Assembly: GCF_002453355.1 (NCBI RefSeq)
Contig: NZ_DKGQ01000039.1
Coordinates: forward strand, 59,174-123,173
Reading direction: 5' to 3'
From: Psychrobacter sp. UBA6766
Lineage (GTDB): Bacteria; Pseudomonadota; Gammaproteobacteria; Pseudomonadales; Moraxellaceae
Length of the DNA stretch: 64,000 nt
The notes under the pieces were generated by a model. It did not search any database. It was given only the letters and a program-made list of their open reading frames with translations, and was not told where the DNA came from. This document shows positions 40,407 through 49,929 of the stretch, piece after piece; the first letter of the stretch is position 1; every line of letters starts with the position of its first letter. The translations under genes were made by a program, and so were the position numbers.

Positions 40407-41195
40407 ATGGAGTATTCTATTAATAAGCAATTCAATACTATTGCAGCTATCTCAGACATTCACAGTAATGTCTTTGCACTTGAAGCTGTGCTTACTGATA
40501 TCAAACATCGAGATATTGATCAAATTGTTAATCTCGGAGATGTTCTATAGGGGCCGATTGCACCTAAAGCCACGTATGAGCTTTTAACGAAATATCAAGA
40601 CGATATTATTACTATTCGGGGTAATCAAGATAGACAGATTTATGAAGCTACGATAGTAGAGATGAAAAGCAATTCTACGCTGAATTTCATTACAAAAGAT
40701 TTGCCTAAAATGGCGATAAGATGGATGCAGAACTTGCCTTTTGATTATCATTTGAATGAAGATATATATCTATGCCATGGGTCACCAGCGGACGACATGA
40801 TATATCTATTGGAAAATATAGAAACAGGGCAGCCGACGCTACGTAATAACACAGATATTTTAGCATTGCTCAAGGGTGTCGACAGTCCAGTTATCGTATG
40901 TGGCCATACTCATATTCCACGTACAGTCATGCTATCGACAGGACAAATTGTTATTAATACAGGTAGCGTTGGCTATCCCGCCTATAAAGATGATTTACCA
41001 ATCGTGCATAAAATGCAGACTTATTCGCCCCATGCCAGTTACGCTCTTATTAAATGTGTTGAAAATAAACAAGGTAAACAGTGGAAAACTGAGCATATTA
41101 GAGTGCCTTACGATTATGAAGAAGCGGCTAAATTGGCTTTAGCAAATGGTCGTGAAGATTGGGCGTTTGCATTAAGGACAGGGCGGGTATTGTAA
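40407..41195 (+). pseudogene. Calcineurin-like metallophosphoesterase interrupted by an amber codon
   Basis: Reading from the ATG at 40407 (AAAAGG upstream) gives AAISDIHSNVFALEAVLTD and NLGDVL, then a TAG at 40548-40550 (codon 48), then GPIAPKATYELLTKYQDDII in the same frame to the normal stop at 41195. The full length would be 262 codons. The metallophosphoesterase motifs are spread across the break: D-x-H and GD before it, GNQD, CGHTHIPR and NTGSVGYPAYKDD after it. Relatives have Tyr at this place (GDVLYGP), so TAT changed to TAG by one base. A shorter product from 40662 would lack the first two metal motifs and should be inactive. Confidence 0.82.
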
Positions 41196-41277
41196 CTGGA
41201 ACATGGTCGGAGTGTCTTTAGATCAAGCTGATAATATTGATTGTGTTATCTATAATTTTTATATATCTAAGAATGGA

Positions 41278-41877
41278 ATGGGTAAAATGCTAACACTGTT
41301 TATGGTGCAACTTGGTGGTCGCCCTAAAGGTCGTTTGATTGAGCAGCACGATATATTTTTTGGCGTGGCCAACCAAGTCAGCGAGCTGATAGAGGATATC
41401 AATCAGCACTGGCCTGAGGTTAAAAATAAATGGCACATCGACTCTTATCGAGCGATTAGCAAAGTTAATAATTATGTGATTAAATTGATCGAATCAAGTA
41501 GCCAAACAGAGAGTGCCAACGATTTAAAGTTATTCTTTATCAATCTAGGAGGTTATCAGTGCGGTAGTTTTGAAGAGTTTCATTATAAATTGCTTATCGT
41601 TGCTGACAGTCAGGCGGACGCGATTAAACAAGCTAAGCAGAGCGATTTCTATAAACAATTTACTTATAAAGACAAGGACTCGCCATTTAATGCGGCTTCG
41701 CATATTGATGATAAGTTTGAGGTAGATATCGATGACATATATAACGTCAATGACCTTATCTCTAATGTTCGGCTACTCATTGAGCCGTTGACTAAACATA
41801 GCGATGAATTTGCGAATGCTGATGATAAAGAGTACGTTGGTTATCTGAGTATCAAGAATTTAAGGAAATTAGGATAA
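41278..41877 (+). CDS. DUF1543 protein (duplicated domain)
   Basis: 199 residues from the ATG at 41278; the first in-frame start at 41203 is longer but less likely, and ATG 41287 is also possible. Two related halves are visible: LFMVQLGGRPKGRLIEQHDI near the start and LFFINLGGYQCGSFEEFHYK near residue 90, each followed by a helix (VANQVSELIEDIN, VADSQADAIKQAK). This is the DUF1543 arrangement. Its function is unknown. It lies two bases before the next small gene and is probably co-transcribed with it. Confidence 0.8.
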   Translation: MGKMLTLFMVQLGGRPKGRLIEQHDIFFGVANQVSELIEDINQHWPEVKNKWHIDSYRAISKVNNYVIKLIESSSQTESANDLKLFFINLGGYQCGSFEEFHYKLLIVADSQADAIKQAKQSDFYKQFTYKDKDSPFNAASHIDDKFEVDIDDIYNVNDLISNVRLLIEPLTKHSDEFANADDKEYVGYLSIKNLRKLG

Positions 41878-41878
41878 T

Positions 41879-42193
41879 ATGGCTTTAAATATGTACTATA
41901 AAAACGATATCATTCGCAAAACGCGTAGCCAGATATCTGATGAGCTATTGACCACGCTTTATCAGGTCCACAATAATGCCAATTTTCCACAATTAACGTG
42001 GCTAATTGATAACCTTTATGAAAATCCCCAGATTCAGCCTGATGTCGCTAAATTGTTAGCTGATGAGGTGGTGGTGTTTGAAAGATTGTTACTTTCGTTG
42101 CACCTACCTTTTCCTATGCTGCCACTGCAAAAGCTCCATGCCTTTTTTACGGGAGCTGCGACCAGTCGACAGCTCATTCATACCAGTAATTGA
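41879..42193 (+). CDS. Hypothetical protein
   Basis: 104 residues beginning two bases after the DUF1543 stop codon; a start at the Met in position 5 (MYYKNDIIRK) is also possible. Helical, without membrane segment or signal: SQISDELLTTLYQVHNNANF, then VAKLLADEVVVFERLLLSLH and PFPMLPLQKLHAFFTGAAT. I do not recognise a family. Position suggests expression with the preceding DUF1543 gene. Confidence 0.65.
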   Translation: MALNMYYKNDIIRKTRSQISDELLTTLYQVHNNANFPQLTWLIDNLYENPQIQPDVAKLLADEVVVFERLLLSLHLPFPMLPLQKLHAFFTGAATSRQLIHTSN

Positions 42194-42296
42194 TTAATAT
42201 TTTGGCGTGTCAACCAACTACTATAACTATCTTGAATCACATCGAAATTATCCCCATAATCTAACCACTTCTAAATAATAAATAGCCTAAGTAAAT

Positions 42297-45200
42297 ATGC
42301 CCAATACTTCTAAGAATACTACAGAAACTCCTACTAAAAACATAACCAATGACCTAAGCGCTAATGAATCCAGTAAAGCTACCAACCCAAATAATGATGA
42401 CTCAAATATCACCGTAAACAGTGATAACACATTTTCGCACGCTAAGGTTGCCGCCGACTTACCGGTTTTAGCTAAGGATAGCTATTATCTCAGCCGCTTA
42501 GAGCGTGAGCTGGCGCGTGCCGCTGTGGCTAATAATAAAAAAGATAAGAAAGATTCTGACAATAAAGCTGACGATGTGTTAACTAAAAAACGCGCACAAT
42601 ACGACAAAATAAAGACTCGCTCACAGCAAGCAGTTCAGGCACGCATGGATAGTATTCCAGCCAATTTGCCAGCCACATTAAATCTCGATTTGCCCGTAAG
42701 TCAACGTGCTGATGACTTGGTTCAAGCCATCATTGATAATCAAGTGATTATCGTGGCAGGCGAAACAGGTTCTGGTAAAACCACCCAATTACCGAAACTT
42801 GCCATGCTAGCAGGTCGCGGTATTAGGGGGCAAATAGGGCATACTCAGCCAAGAAGGCTGGCTGCTCGTAGTGTGGCAAACCGTATCGCGGAAGAATTGG
42901 GCGAGCAGCTCGGTAATACCGTGAGTTTTAAGATTCGTTTTAATGAGCAAGGCACAGCGCAATCGGTCGTGAAGCTAATGACCGATGGTATCTTGCTGGC
43001 TGAATTGGGCCACGATCGATTTTTGAGTAAATACGACACCATCATTATTGATGAAGCTCATGAGCGTAGCTTAAATATTGACTTTATTATGGGTTATCTA
43101 AAAAAACTACTGCCCAAGCGCCCAGATTTAAAAGTTATTATTACCTCAGCAACCCTCGATACAAAGCGCTTTAGTGAATACTTTAGCCATTATGACGCTA
43201 AGCTAAAACGTAACGTCCCTGCGCCCATCTTTAACGTCGAAGGTCGTAGTTTCCCCGTTGAAGTTCGTTATCGTCCGTTAACTGATGAGCCAGTAAATAG
43301 CTCGGATGATGACAGCTATGATGATTTTGAAGAGAATCTGCCGCGTGCGGTGGTTGCTGCCGTCGAGGAATGTTTTAGCGATGCACAAAATAAAGGTCAT
43401 GCCGACCAAGCAGATATCTTGATATTTGCTGCCACAGAAGCTGAGATTCGCGAGTTGCAAGAGGTGCTTGAGCGTCATGGACCCAAGCATACCGAAGTGC
43501 TGCCACTATTTGCACGACAAACCTATGAAGAGCAGCAGCGTATCTTTCGGCCATCAGGTCGTGGTCGACGTATTGTTATCGCCACCAACGTTGCTGAGAC
43601 GGCGCTGACCGTCCCCGGTATTCGCTATGTAATCGACTTGGGATTTGCGCGGATATCGCGTTATTCGTATCGCTCGCGCGTTCAGCGTCTACCGATTGAA
43701 GCCATCTCACAAGCTGCTGCCAATCAGCGTAAAGGTCGCTGTGGTCGTGTTGCTCCGGGCGTTTGTATTCGTCTTTATTCTGAGGAGGATTTTACCGGTC
43801 GTCCTGAATTTACCGAACCCGAGATTTTACGTACCAACTTAGCGTCAGTTATTTTGCAAATGGCAAACCTGCGATTAGGTAGTGTCGATGATTTTGATTT
43901 TATTGAACCACCTGATAGCCGCTTGGTTACTGATGGGCATAAATTGCTTGATGAGCTTGGCGCGATTACCTCTAAAGGCGGTGCAACGAACAATGCCAAA
44001 AGTCAAAAAGGTCTTGACCATCTACGTTTGACAGCGATTGGCCAGAAAATGGCACGCATGCCCATTGATCCAAGGCTGGCACGAATGTTGGTCGCCGGTA
44101 GCGATTTTGATTGTATCCGCGAAATGCTGATTGTGGTTGCTGCGCTTGCTGTTCAAGACCCGCGCGAGCGTCCTGCCAATAAACGCCAGCAAGCGGATCA
44201 AAAGCATGCAGAATTTCGCCAAGATGACTCAGATTTCTTATTCTATTTAAGTCTCTGGAAAGCCCTGTTTGAAAAAGACGAAGACGGCAACAAACTGTCT
44301 GGTAATCAGCGTAAGAATTTTACCAAGAAAAACTATTTGAGCTTCCCGCGTGTGCGCGAGTGGAATCAAACCCATCGTCAGCTGGTACAAATGGTCACTG
44401 AGCTGAAACTGACCGATGTCAAGGATGCAAAAACCACTAATAAAGGTAGCAATAAAAAAGCTTCTTTAGAGAATGTGACGAGCGACCCTACGGCGATTGA
44501 AGATGAAGAGCTCAAAGCCGTTAAATATGCCAATTTACATCGTGCGTTATTAACGGGTCTGTTATCTACGATTGCGCATAAAACTGAAAATCGTGGTGAG
44601 TACTTAGCCGCGCGCCAGCAAAAAGCTAAAATTTTCCCAGCCAGTACCGTGTTTAAACAAGTTCCGCCTTGGGTGATGGCCTTTGAAGTGGTCGAAACCT
44701 CGCAAGTGTTTATGCGAACGGTTGCCAAAATTGAGCCTGAATGGATTATCTCAGCAGCTGGTGACTTATTAAAATATCACTACTTTGAGCCGCATTGGTC
44801 AAAGAAAACCGGACGCGTCAAAGCCTATGCGCAGATTAGCTTATTCGGTCTGATTATTGTCAGTAAGCAGCTGACCAATTATGAGCAAGTGAACTTGGCT
44901 GAGTCGCGAGAAATCTTTATTCGTGATGGTTTGGTGACTGGCAACTTAGGTCGGCAAGCACCATTTTTACAGCATAATATGGACAAAATTGCCGATATTG
45001 AACGCATCGAAGACAAATTACGCCGTCGTGATTTATTGGTTGATGAAGAAGCACTGTATCAGTTTTATGATAAAAAAATCCCTGAGCATATTGCCAGTCG
45101 TAAAACGTTTGAAGATTGGCGTGCCGAGGTGGAAAAAACTGATACTAAGTATCTATTCTTCACCGATGATGACGTGCTTAATAGCCAAGCGCCAACGACA

Positions 45201-46589
45201 GGCGATTTTCCAGAAGTGTGGAAATTGGGCGATTTAAAATTACCGCTACGTTATGTCTTTGATCCGTCAAGCGATGATGATGGCGTGACCATTCGTGTGC
45301 CGCTTGCCGCACTACCGCAACTTGATGCGATTGAGCTATTGTGGGGGGTACCCGGTTGGCGATATGAGCTGGTATTGCAATTACTCAAGTCATTGCCCAA
45401 GGATATCCGCCGTCAAATTGTACCGATTCCTGATACCGCCGATAGTTTGTTTGATGAGTTGCAGCCTGCGGGTGGTCAAGGGTTACTAAAGCAGCTGTGC
45501 CAAGCTTTAAATCGTCGCGGTATTATGTCGGTGACGCCAGAAAGCTTTAATCCTGCTAGCATTGATCGTTATTTGCAGCCGCAAATCTGCGTCGTCGACG
45601 ATAAAAACCGCATTATTGAAAAAGGTCGCGACCTGCAAACGTTGCAAATTCGTCATGCTAGTGAGACCCGCCAAGCGGTGAATGAGCAGCAAGGCACGCA
45701 TACCGAGTTTCCTGAGCATTTTGCCTTTAGCAAAAACCATCATAGCGCGGGCGTGGTGATGAAGCAGTTTGCTGCTTTGGTTGCTGACGAAGCAGGCGAG
45801 GCGGTATCGATTCACCAATATACCGACGTTAATGCAGCGTTGCAGGCATACCGTGTCGGGGTTTTGACTTTAATAAAAGGTAAGCTTGGCGCGAAGAAAA
45901 AGCAGCTGACCAGTCAAATCGATAAGATATTTAAATTGGCCTTTGCACCACTTGGCGATATGGAGAAACTAAAAACCATCGTTATCGATGCGGCATTGGA
46001 TGCGACGCTTGAAGAGCATTATGTGTTGTTTGATCATAGTGCCGACTTGCCTGAAAGTGCTGATGATAGTGCAGTGGCGCTAGCTGAAGAATTGCCTTTT
46101 ACTACTGAGGAATACGAGAAGACCCTGGAAGTGGTGACAGGTAACTTTTTATTGATCGGTCAAAACGTCATAAAAACGCTTAAAAACGTCTATACCCGTT
46201 GGCAGCGTATCCGTCAAAGTTTATTGATGCTCGATCGAGAGATATTTGGCGAGTCTATCGAAGATATCGAAGACCAGCTAGAAGATTTGCATTTGGCGGA
46301 TTTTGTTTATCGGATGGATTATAGCCACTGGCAGCAGTATCCGCGTTATTTGGAAGCGTTAGAGATTCGTCTTGAGCGCCTTGAGCACAATCTTGAAGCT
46401 GACCTTGACGGGGTCTACGCTCTTGATGAGCACATGGAGCGGCTTGCGAACCGCGCCAATGATAAAGCCATTAGTGAGTATCGCTGGATGGTAGAGGAAT
46501 ATCGCATTCAGCTATTTGCGCAGCCGATGAAAACCCGCATGGCGGTATCACCGAAGCGTCTAAGTAAGGTGTGGGATAAGATGATTTAA
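42297..46589 (+). CDS. hrpA: ATP-dependent RNA helicase HrpA
   Basis: 1430 residues, somewhat longer than the roughly 1300-residue enterobacterial protein, mostly because of an Asn/Thr/Ser-rich lead of about 100 residues. Helicase motifs: I GETGSGKTTQLP (about 155), II DEAHERS (about 252), III SAT, V in VIATNVAETALTVPGIRYVI, VI QRKGRCGR (about 476). Helicase-associated and OB-fold regions follow, and the last 600 residues (FPEVWKLGDLKLPLRYVFDP onwards) are the DUF3418 domain specific to HrpA. The enzyme helps resolve stalled ribosomes and processes mRNA in the cytoplasm. It is followed by an inverted repeat. Confidence 0.96.
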   Translation: MPNTSKNTTETPTKNITNDLSANESSKATNPNNDDSNITVNSDNTFSHAKVAADLPVLAKDSYYLSRLERELARAAVANNKKDKKDSDNKADDVLTKKRAQYDKIKTRSQQAVQARMDSIPANLPATLNLDLPVSQRADDLVQAIIDNQVIIVAGETGSGKTTQLPKLAMLAGRGIRGQIGHTQPRRLAARSVANRIAEELGEQLGNTVSFKIRFNEQGTAQSVVKLMTDGILLAELGHDRFLSKYDTIIIDEAHERSLNIDFIMGYLKKLLPKRPDLKVIITSATLDTKRFSEYFSHYDAKLKRNVPAPIFNVEGRSFPVEVRYRPLTDEPVNSSDDDSYDDFEENLPRAVVAAVEECFSDAQNKGHADQADILIFAATEAEIRELQEVLERHGPKHTEVLPLFARQTYEEQQRIFRPSGRGRRIVIATNVAETALTVPGIRYVIDLGFARISRYSYRSRVQRLPIEAISQAAANQRKGRCGRVAPGVCIRLYSEEDFTGRPEFTEPEILRTNLASVILQMANLRLGSVDDFDFIEPPDSRLVTDGHKLLDELGAITSKGGATNNAKSQKGLDHLRLTAIGQKMARMPIDPRLARMLVAGSDFDCIREMLIVVAALAVQDPRERPANKRQQADQKHAEFRQDDSDFLFYLSLWKALFEKDEDGNKLSGNQRKNFTKKNYLSFPRVREWNQTHRQLVQMVTELKLTDVKDAKTTNKGSNKKASLENVTSDPTAIEDEELKAVKYANLHRALLTGLLSTIAHKTENRGEYLAARQQKAKIFPASTVFKQVPPWVMAFEVVETSQVFMRTVAKIEPEWIISAAGDLLKYHYFEPHWSKKTGRVKAYAQISLFGLIIVSKQLTNYEQVNLAESREIFIRDGLVTGNLGRQAPFLQHNMDKIADIERIEDKLRRRDLLVDEEALYQFYDKKIPEHIASRKTFEDWRAEVEKTDTKYLFFTDDDVLNSQAPTTGDFPEVWKLGDLKLPLRYVFDPSSDDDGVTIRVPLAALPQLDAIELLWGVPGWRYELVLQLLKSLPKDIRRQIVPIPDTADSLFDELQPAGGQGLLKQLCQALNRRGIMSVTPESFNPASIDRYLQPQICVVDDKNRIIEKGRDLQTLQIRHASETRQAVNEQQGTHTEFPEHFAFSKNHHSAGVVMKQFAALVADEAGEAVSIHQYTDVNAALQAYRVGVLTLIKGKLGAKKKQLTSQIDKIFKLAFAPLGDMEKLKTIVIDAALDATLEEHYVLFDHSADLPESADDSAVALAEELPFTTEEYEKTLEVVTGNFLLIGQNVIKTLKNVYTRWQRIRQSLLMLDREIFGESIEDIEDQLEDLHLADFVYRMDYSHWQQYPRYLEALEIRLERLEHNLEADLDGVYALDEHMERLANRANDKAISEYRWMVEEYRIQLFAQPMKTRMAVSPKRLSKVWDKMI

Positions 46590-46612
46590 GATGGTATTTT
46601 ATCTTATAGTGG

Positions 46613-46677
46613 TAGGGTGCGCCTAGCGCACCGTTTTCATGAGATGTACTTTCTAACGGTACGCTTGGCACACCCTA
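46613..46677. repeat. Imperfect inverted repeat after hrpA
   Basis: 23-base arms beginning TAGGGTGCGCCTAGCGCACC (46613-46635) and the near-complementary 46655-46677 (20 of 23 match), around a 19-base loop. The left arm is itself a short palindrome (GGTGCGCCTAGCGCACC). No T-run follows, so it looks like a dispersed GTGCGC-type intergenic palindrome. Confidence 0.75.
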
Positions 46678-46766
46678 TTCGAACTATTATAAGGTTTTAA
46701 AAATTTTTAAAGCTGCTTTTCATCTCTGATTTCATATAATCTCTCGTTAAATGTGAGGCTTGTTAA

Positions 46767-47201
46767 ATGTTTTTAACTATAATTGCAGGTGTCACTATTT
46801 TTGTATTGGGCCAATTTGTTTTAAAATTGATGTTAGAGCCTATAGTAGAGTTTAAAGAAGTACTTGGAGAAGTTTCTGCTCTATTTCTTAGGGAGCAGTC
46901 TGGTTTTATAAATAATAATGTCAGTCAAGATGTGCAAAATGAAATTAAAAGATTATCTTCAATGGTTTTAGCAAAAAAACAGGCTATTCTACTTTATAGT
47001 ATTTTTTCGAGAATATTGAGAATGCCGAGCGAAGTCTATGTACTTAAAGGTTGTCATAGTCTGAATCTAATATCTTATTTAGTAATGAAAGATCCTTCGA
47101 GTTCAGGAGTGAAGAGAGCTCATACATGGGAAGTCTATAAAGAAATGAAGTTAATCAGTAAATATTTAAAAATTCAAATTATGTATAGCGATCATTCTTA
47201 G
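46767..47201 (+). CDS. Membrane-anchored hypothetical protein, AT-rich
   Basis: 144 residues. One N-terminal membrane helix (LTIIAGVTIFVLGQFVLKLM) followed by LEPIVEFKEVLGEVSALFLR, a pattern found in small anchored proteins of unknown function in many bacteria. The remainder is amphipathic helical. The DNA is clearly more AT-rich than neighbouring host genes and codon choice differs, which could mean recent acquisition. It is flanked by an inverted repeat on the left and the aspA terminator on the right. Confidence 0.6.
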   Translation: MFLTIIAGVTIFVLGQFVLKLMLEPIVEFKEVLGEVSALFLREQSGFINNNVSQDVQNEIKRLSSMVLAKKQAILLYSIFSRILRMPSEVYVLKGCHSLNLISYLVMKDPSSSGVKRAHTWEVYKEMKLISKYLKIQIMYSDHS

Positions 47202-47262
47202 TTTGGGAATAAAAAAACTCGTTAATGTATACATTCAAAATCTTAGAAATTACCTTTTTCTC

Positions 47263-47298
47263 AAAAAAAGGCCAGATTAGCAACCGCTAACCCAGCCT
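47263..47298 (-). terminator. Intrinsic terminator of aspA
   Basis: On the minus strand a 13-bp stem (AGGCTGGGTTAGC/GCTAATCTGGCCT with G-T pairs), tetraloop GGTT, is followed by a T-run (A-run 47263-47269 on the + strand). Confidence 0.82.
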
Positions 47299-47319
47299 GT
47301 TTATTTAACTAAAGATAGA

Positions 47320-48732
47320 TTACAGTAAGGCTCTAACCTTTGGATACACCATGTTGGCAGGAGACAAGATATCATCCAGCGTCGCTTTATCCATCAGTTT
47401 TTCTTCTAATACGATGTCATACACACTACCACCCGTTTCTTGTGCTCTTCTTGCGACAAAAGAAGACGCATCATAACCAAGATGCGGGTTTAGCGCAGTG
47501 ACCAGCCCGATATTATTGAATACCTCGACGCTACACGCCTCATTATTCATCATCAGACCATCGATACAGCGCGTGGCAAACATCTCACAGATATTGGCCA
47601 GCATGCTCATACCAGTAAACAAGTTAAAGGCAATGACTGGTTCAAAGACGTTTAGCTGTAGCTGACCGTTTTCTGATGCCATAGCGATGGTATGATCGAT
47701 ACCCATGACATGGAAACAAGCTTGGTTCACGACTTCTGGGATCACAGGGTTTACTTTACCCGGCATGATGGAGCTACCAGGCTGCATTTCAGGCAAGCGA
47801 TATTGCGCCAAGCCTGCACGTGGTCCTGAAGACTGTAATCGTAAATCATGGGCAATCTTAGACAAACGAGCGGCAAAAAGACGCAAGTTGCCAGACAAGG
47901 CAACATAAGCACTGGTGTCTTGCGTCGCTTCAATCAAGTCTTCAGCGATATAATAAGGTCTGCCAGTCAGCTCTGATAAAGTTTTGGCAACTTCTTCAGA
48001 ATAGCCAGCTGGCGCATTCAAACCTGTACCAATCGCCGTGCCGCCCATATTGATTTCATGAAATAGCGCACGAGTAGATTCGATACGATCCATCTCTTTT
48101 TTGATCATGGTTGCAAAGGCGTTGAACTCTTGACCTGCGGTCATAGGCACGGCGTCTTGCAAATGCGTGCGACCCATTTTTAATTGATCAGCAAGCTCGG
48201 CACTTTTGTTTTTTAGGCTGTTATACAAAATATCCATTTTACCTAATAGATGAACGCAATAATCATCTAACGCGACATTCATCGCTGTAGGGTAGGCATC
48301 ATTGGTTGATTGTGACAGATTGACATCGTTATTTGGATGCACATGCTGATAATCGCCTTTTTCATAACCAAGGATTTCTAGGGCTCGATTGGCAATCACC
48401 TCATTGGCATTCATATTGGTTGACGTTCCTGCACCGCCTTGAAACATATCAACGATAAACTGGTCATGATATTTATCCGCGATTAAATCATCGCACGCCG
48501 CTGTAATAGCGTCTTTAACCGTGTCATTGAGGACGCCTACTTTATTATTGGCAATCGCTGCCGCTTTTTTAACGGTGGCAAACGCGCGAATAAAGGTCGA
48601 AAACTGATTTAAGCGTACCCCACTGACGGTGAAGTTTTCAAAAGCGCGCAAGGTCTGAATGCCGTAGTAAGCCTCAGCGGGAACGTCGCGATAGCCGAGT
48701 AGGTCGTGTTCTTGGCGAGTAGCAGTAGTCAT
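47320..48732 (-). CDS. aspA: Aspartate ammonia-lyase
   Basis: 470 residues, normal length. It begins with RQEHDLLGYRDVPAEAYYGI, the family start. The catalytic loop GSSIMPGKVNPVIPEV carries the active serine; MGRTHLQDAVPMTAGQEF and GGAGTSTNMNANEVIANRAL are the other signature regions. The enzyme reversibly splits aspartate into fumarate and ammonia, feeding the TCA cycle. AAAGGATTTTATTGA precedes the start on the minus strand. Confidence 0.96.
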   Translation of the reverse strand: MTTATRQEHDLLGYRDVPAEAYYGIQTLRAFENFTVSGVRLNQFSTFIRAFATVKKAAAIANNKVGVLNDTVKDAITAACDDLIADKYHDQFIVDMFQGGAGTSTNMNANEVIANRALEILGYEKGDYQHVHPNNDVNLSQSTNDAYPTAMNVALDDYCVHLLGKMDILYNSLKNKSAELADQLKMGRTHLQDAVPMTAGQEFNAFATMIKKEMDRIESTRALFHEINMGGTAIGTGLNAPAGYSEEVAKTLSELTGRPYYIAEDLIEATQDTSAYVALSGNLRLFAARLSKIAHDLRLQSSGPRAGLAQYRLPEMQPGSSIMPGKVNPVIPEVVNQACFHVMGIDHTIAMASENGQLQLNVFEPVIAFNLFTGMSMLANICEMFATRCIDGLMMNNEACSVEVFNNIGLVTALNPHLGYDASSFVARRAQETGGSVYDIVLEEKLMDKATLDDILSPANMVYPKVRALL

Positions 48733-49064
48733 TCAATAAAATCCTTTCAATAAAAAGCCCTGATTAAGACGCAACAAGACCGTCATTTATTAAAATGACA
48801 GCAGTAGCGCCAATTGGTAAATCAATTTTTAACCTTACAGCATAAGCCTTTTGTGAGCCAATTAATAATGAATATTTATTGTATGGCGCATAATTAAACA
48901 AAATATTTTATATGATAAATGATTAGCAACCAGCATTTTGATTAGGGTTTTGGGTTGAGTAAAGCGGTAAAGTCGTTACACCATAAATTGAAAGCAAAGA
49001 CGATATGACTCTGTCTTTGCTTTAATGGTCAGATGACATCACTTAGGAATCAATAAAACCTGAT
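48733..49064. other. Intergenic region upstream of aspA
   Basis: 332 bases, with a small hairpin GTCATTT/AAATGAC at 48782-48799 and an 11-bp inverted repeat AAAGCAAAGAC/GTCTTTGCTTT at 48991-49023, which lies downstream of the next minus-strand gene and is probably its transcription end. No gene was recognised. Confidence 0.5.
48991..49023 (-). terminator. Probable terminator of the 111-residue membrane protein gene
   Basis: Perfect 11-bp arms around an 11-base loop, 42 bases past the stop codon at 49065. The T-tract on the minus strand is weak (CTTTCAATTTAT). Confidence 0.5.
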
Positions 49065-49400
49065 TTAGGGCTTTGCCCTTAGATTTTCTGTAATCACACC
49101 CATGGTATAAAAAAATAACGCAACAAAGGTCAGTGCGACGATAATCGGCGTCAATACCCAAATCACGATATTAATCAGTAATGACGATAATAAGCCATTG
49201 AAGATAATGGTGTGCGGTGCAATGAAATCGGTAACGACATCGACTGCACGCTTGGCAATCGGGAAAAGTAAGGTACTAACGGCCAAAATATAGAGATATT
49301 TGGCGAAGTCGGGATTGCTTGAGAGAACAATAAAGTAAAAGCCGAGTAAATAGGCGATACCTAACGCCCAACATTTGAGAGTGTAGCTGAAACGAATCAT
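49065..49400 (-). CDS. Small integral membrane protein with G8 tract at its ribosome binding site
   Basis: 111 residues from the ATG at 49400 (MIRFSYTLKCWALGIAYLLG). Three to four membrane helices: residues about 9-28, 35-52, 63-83 and 85-105. No family could be named. On the minus strand the start codon is preceded by eight consecutive G (C8 on the + strand, 49408-49415) and AAGTCAA, so the homopolymer forms the Shine-Dalgarno region. Length variation of such a tract could switch translation. Confidence 0.65.
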   Translation of the reverse strand: MIRFSYTLKCWALGIAYLLGFYFIVLSSNPDFAKYLYILAVSTLLFPIAKRAVDVVTDFIAPHTIIFNGLLSSLLINIVIWVLTPIIVALTFVALFFYTMGVITENLRAKP

Positions 49401-49460
49401 TTGACTTCCCCCCCCTAAATCTGTCCGTGATTTGACTATCCACGAATAGCCTATTAACAT

Positions 49461-49929
49461 CTAATACATATCAAATAATGAATGTATTAATTATATGTTA
49501 TATTATGAATATATAGTGGGAGTCAATCATTATTTTGCGCAGAAGAGTTATTTATGAGAACTTATTTGTGAGAAGTTGTTTGTGATGATGAGCTGGGTAT
49601 TCATCCTAATGATTTATTCGATGCGTATGGCTGCCATTAAACCCCGATTACTCCAATGCTATTTGCGGTAATGTCGATACCCGTTTGCAAAAACTGTCTT
49701 TGAGAAATAAGGATGAGATCAATTCTGAAGTTTTGTTCAAAAATGAAAGGAGAGTGACGTTTACTCTCTGTTTTATTTTGTGTGAATAACTTGCTCCGCT
49801 TCGCACTTTTTATAACGTCTGTTATGGTAAACGCTAATAAGCTAACAGCAAACAATAGCTTATTTTTATAAAGTATCTTTTCATCAGATATTTTTGGAAC
49901 AATAACGACATAATTATAGGGCAACTATT
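49461..49929. other. Intergenic region before the DyP cassette
   Basis: 469 AT-rich bases. A minus-strand reading frame of 95 codons (49637-49924) has a hydrophobic start but no ribosome binding site or recognisable family and is not called a gene. The cassette promoter probably lies in this region. Confidence 0.4.

Noticed and set aside
49637..49924. Minus-strand frame of 95 codons before the DyP cassette
   Set aside because: A hydrophobic start (LLFAVSLLAFTITDV) is suggestive, but there is no ribosome binding site, no terminator and no recognisable family. It could be a decayed gene but cannot be supported.
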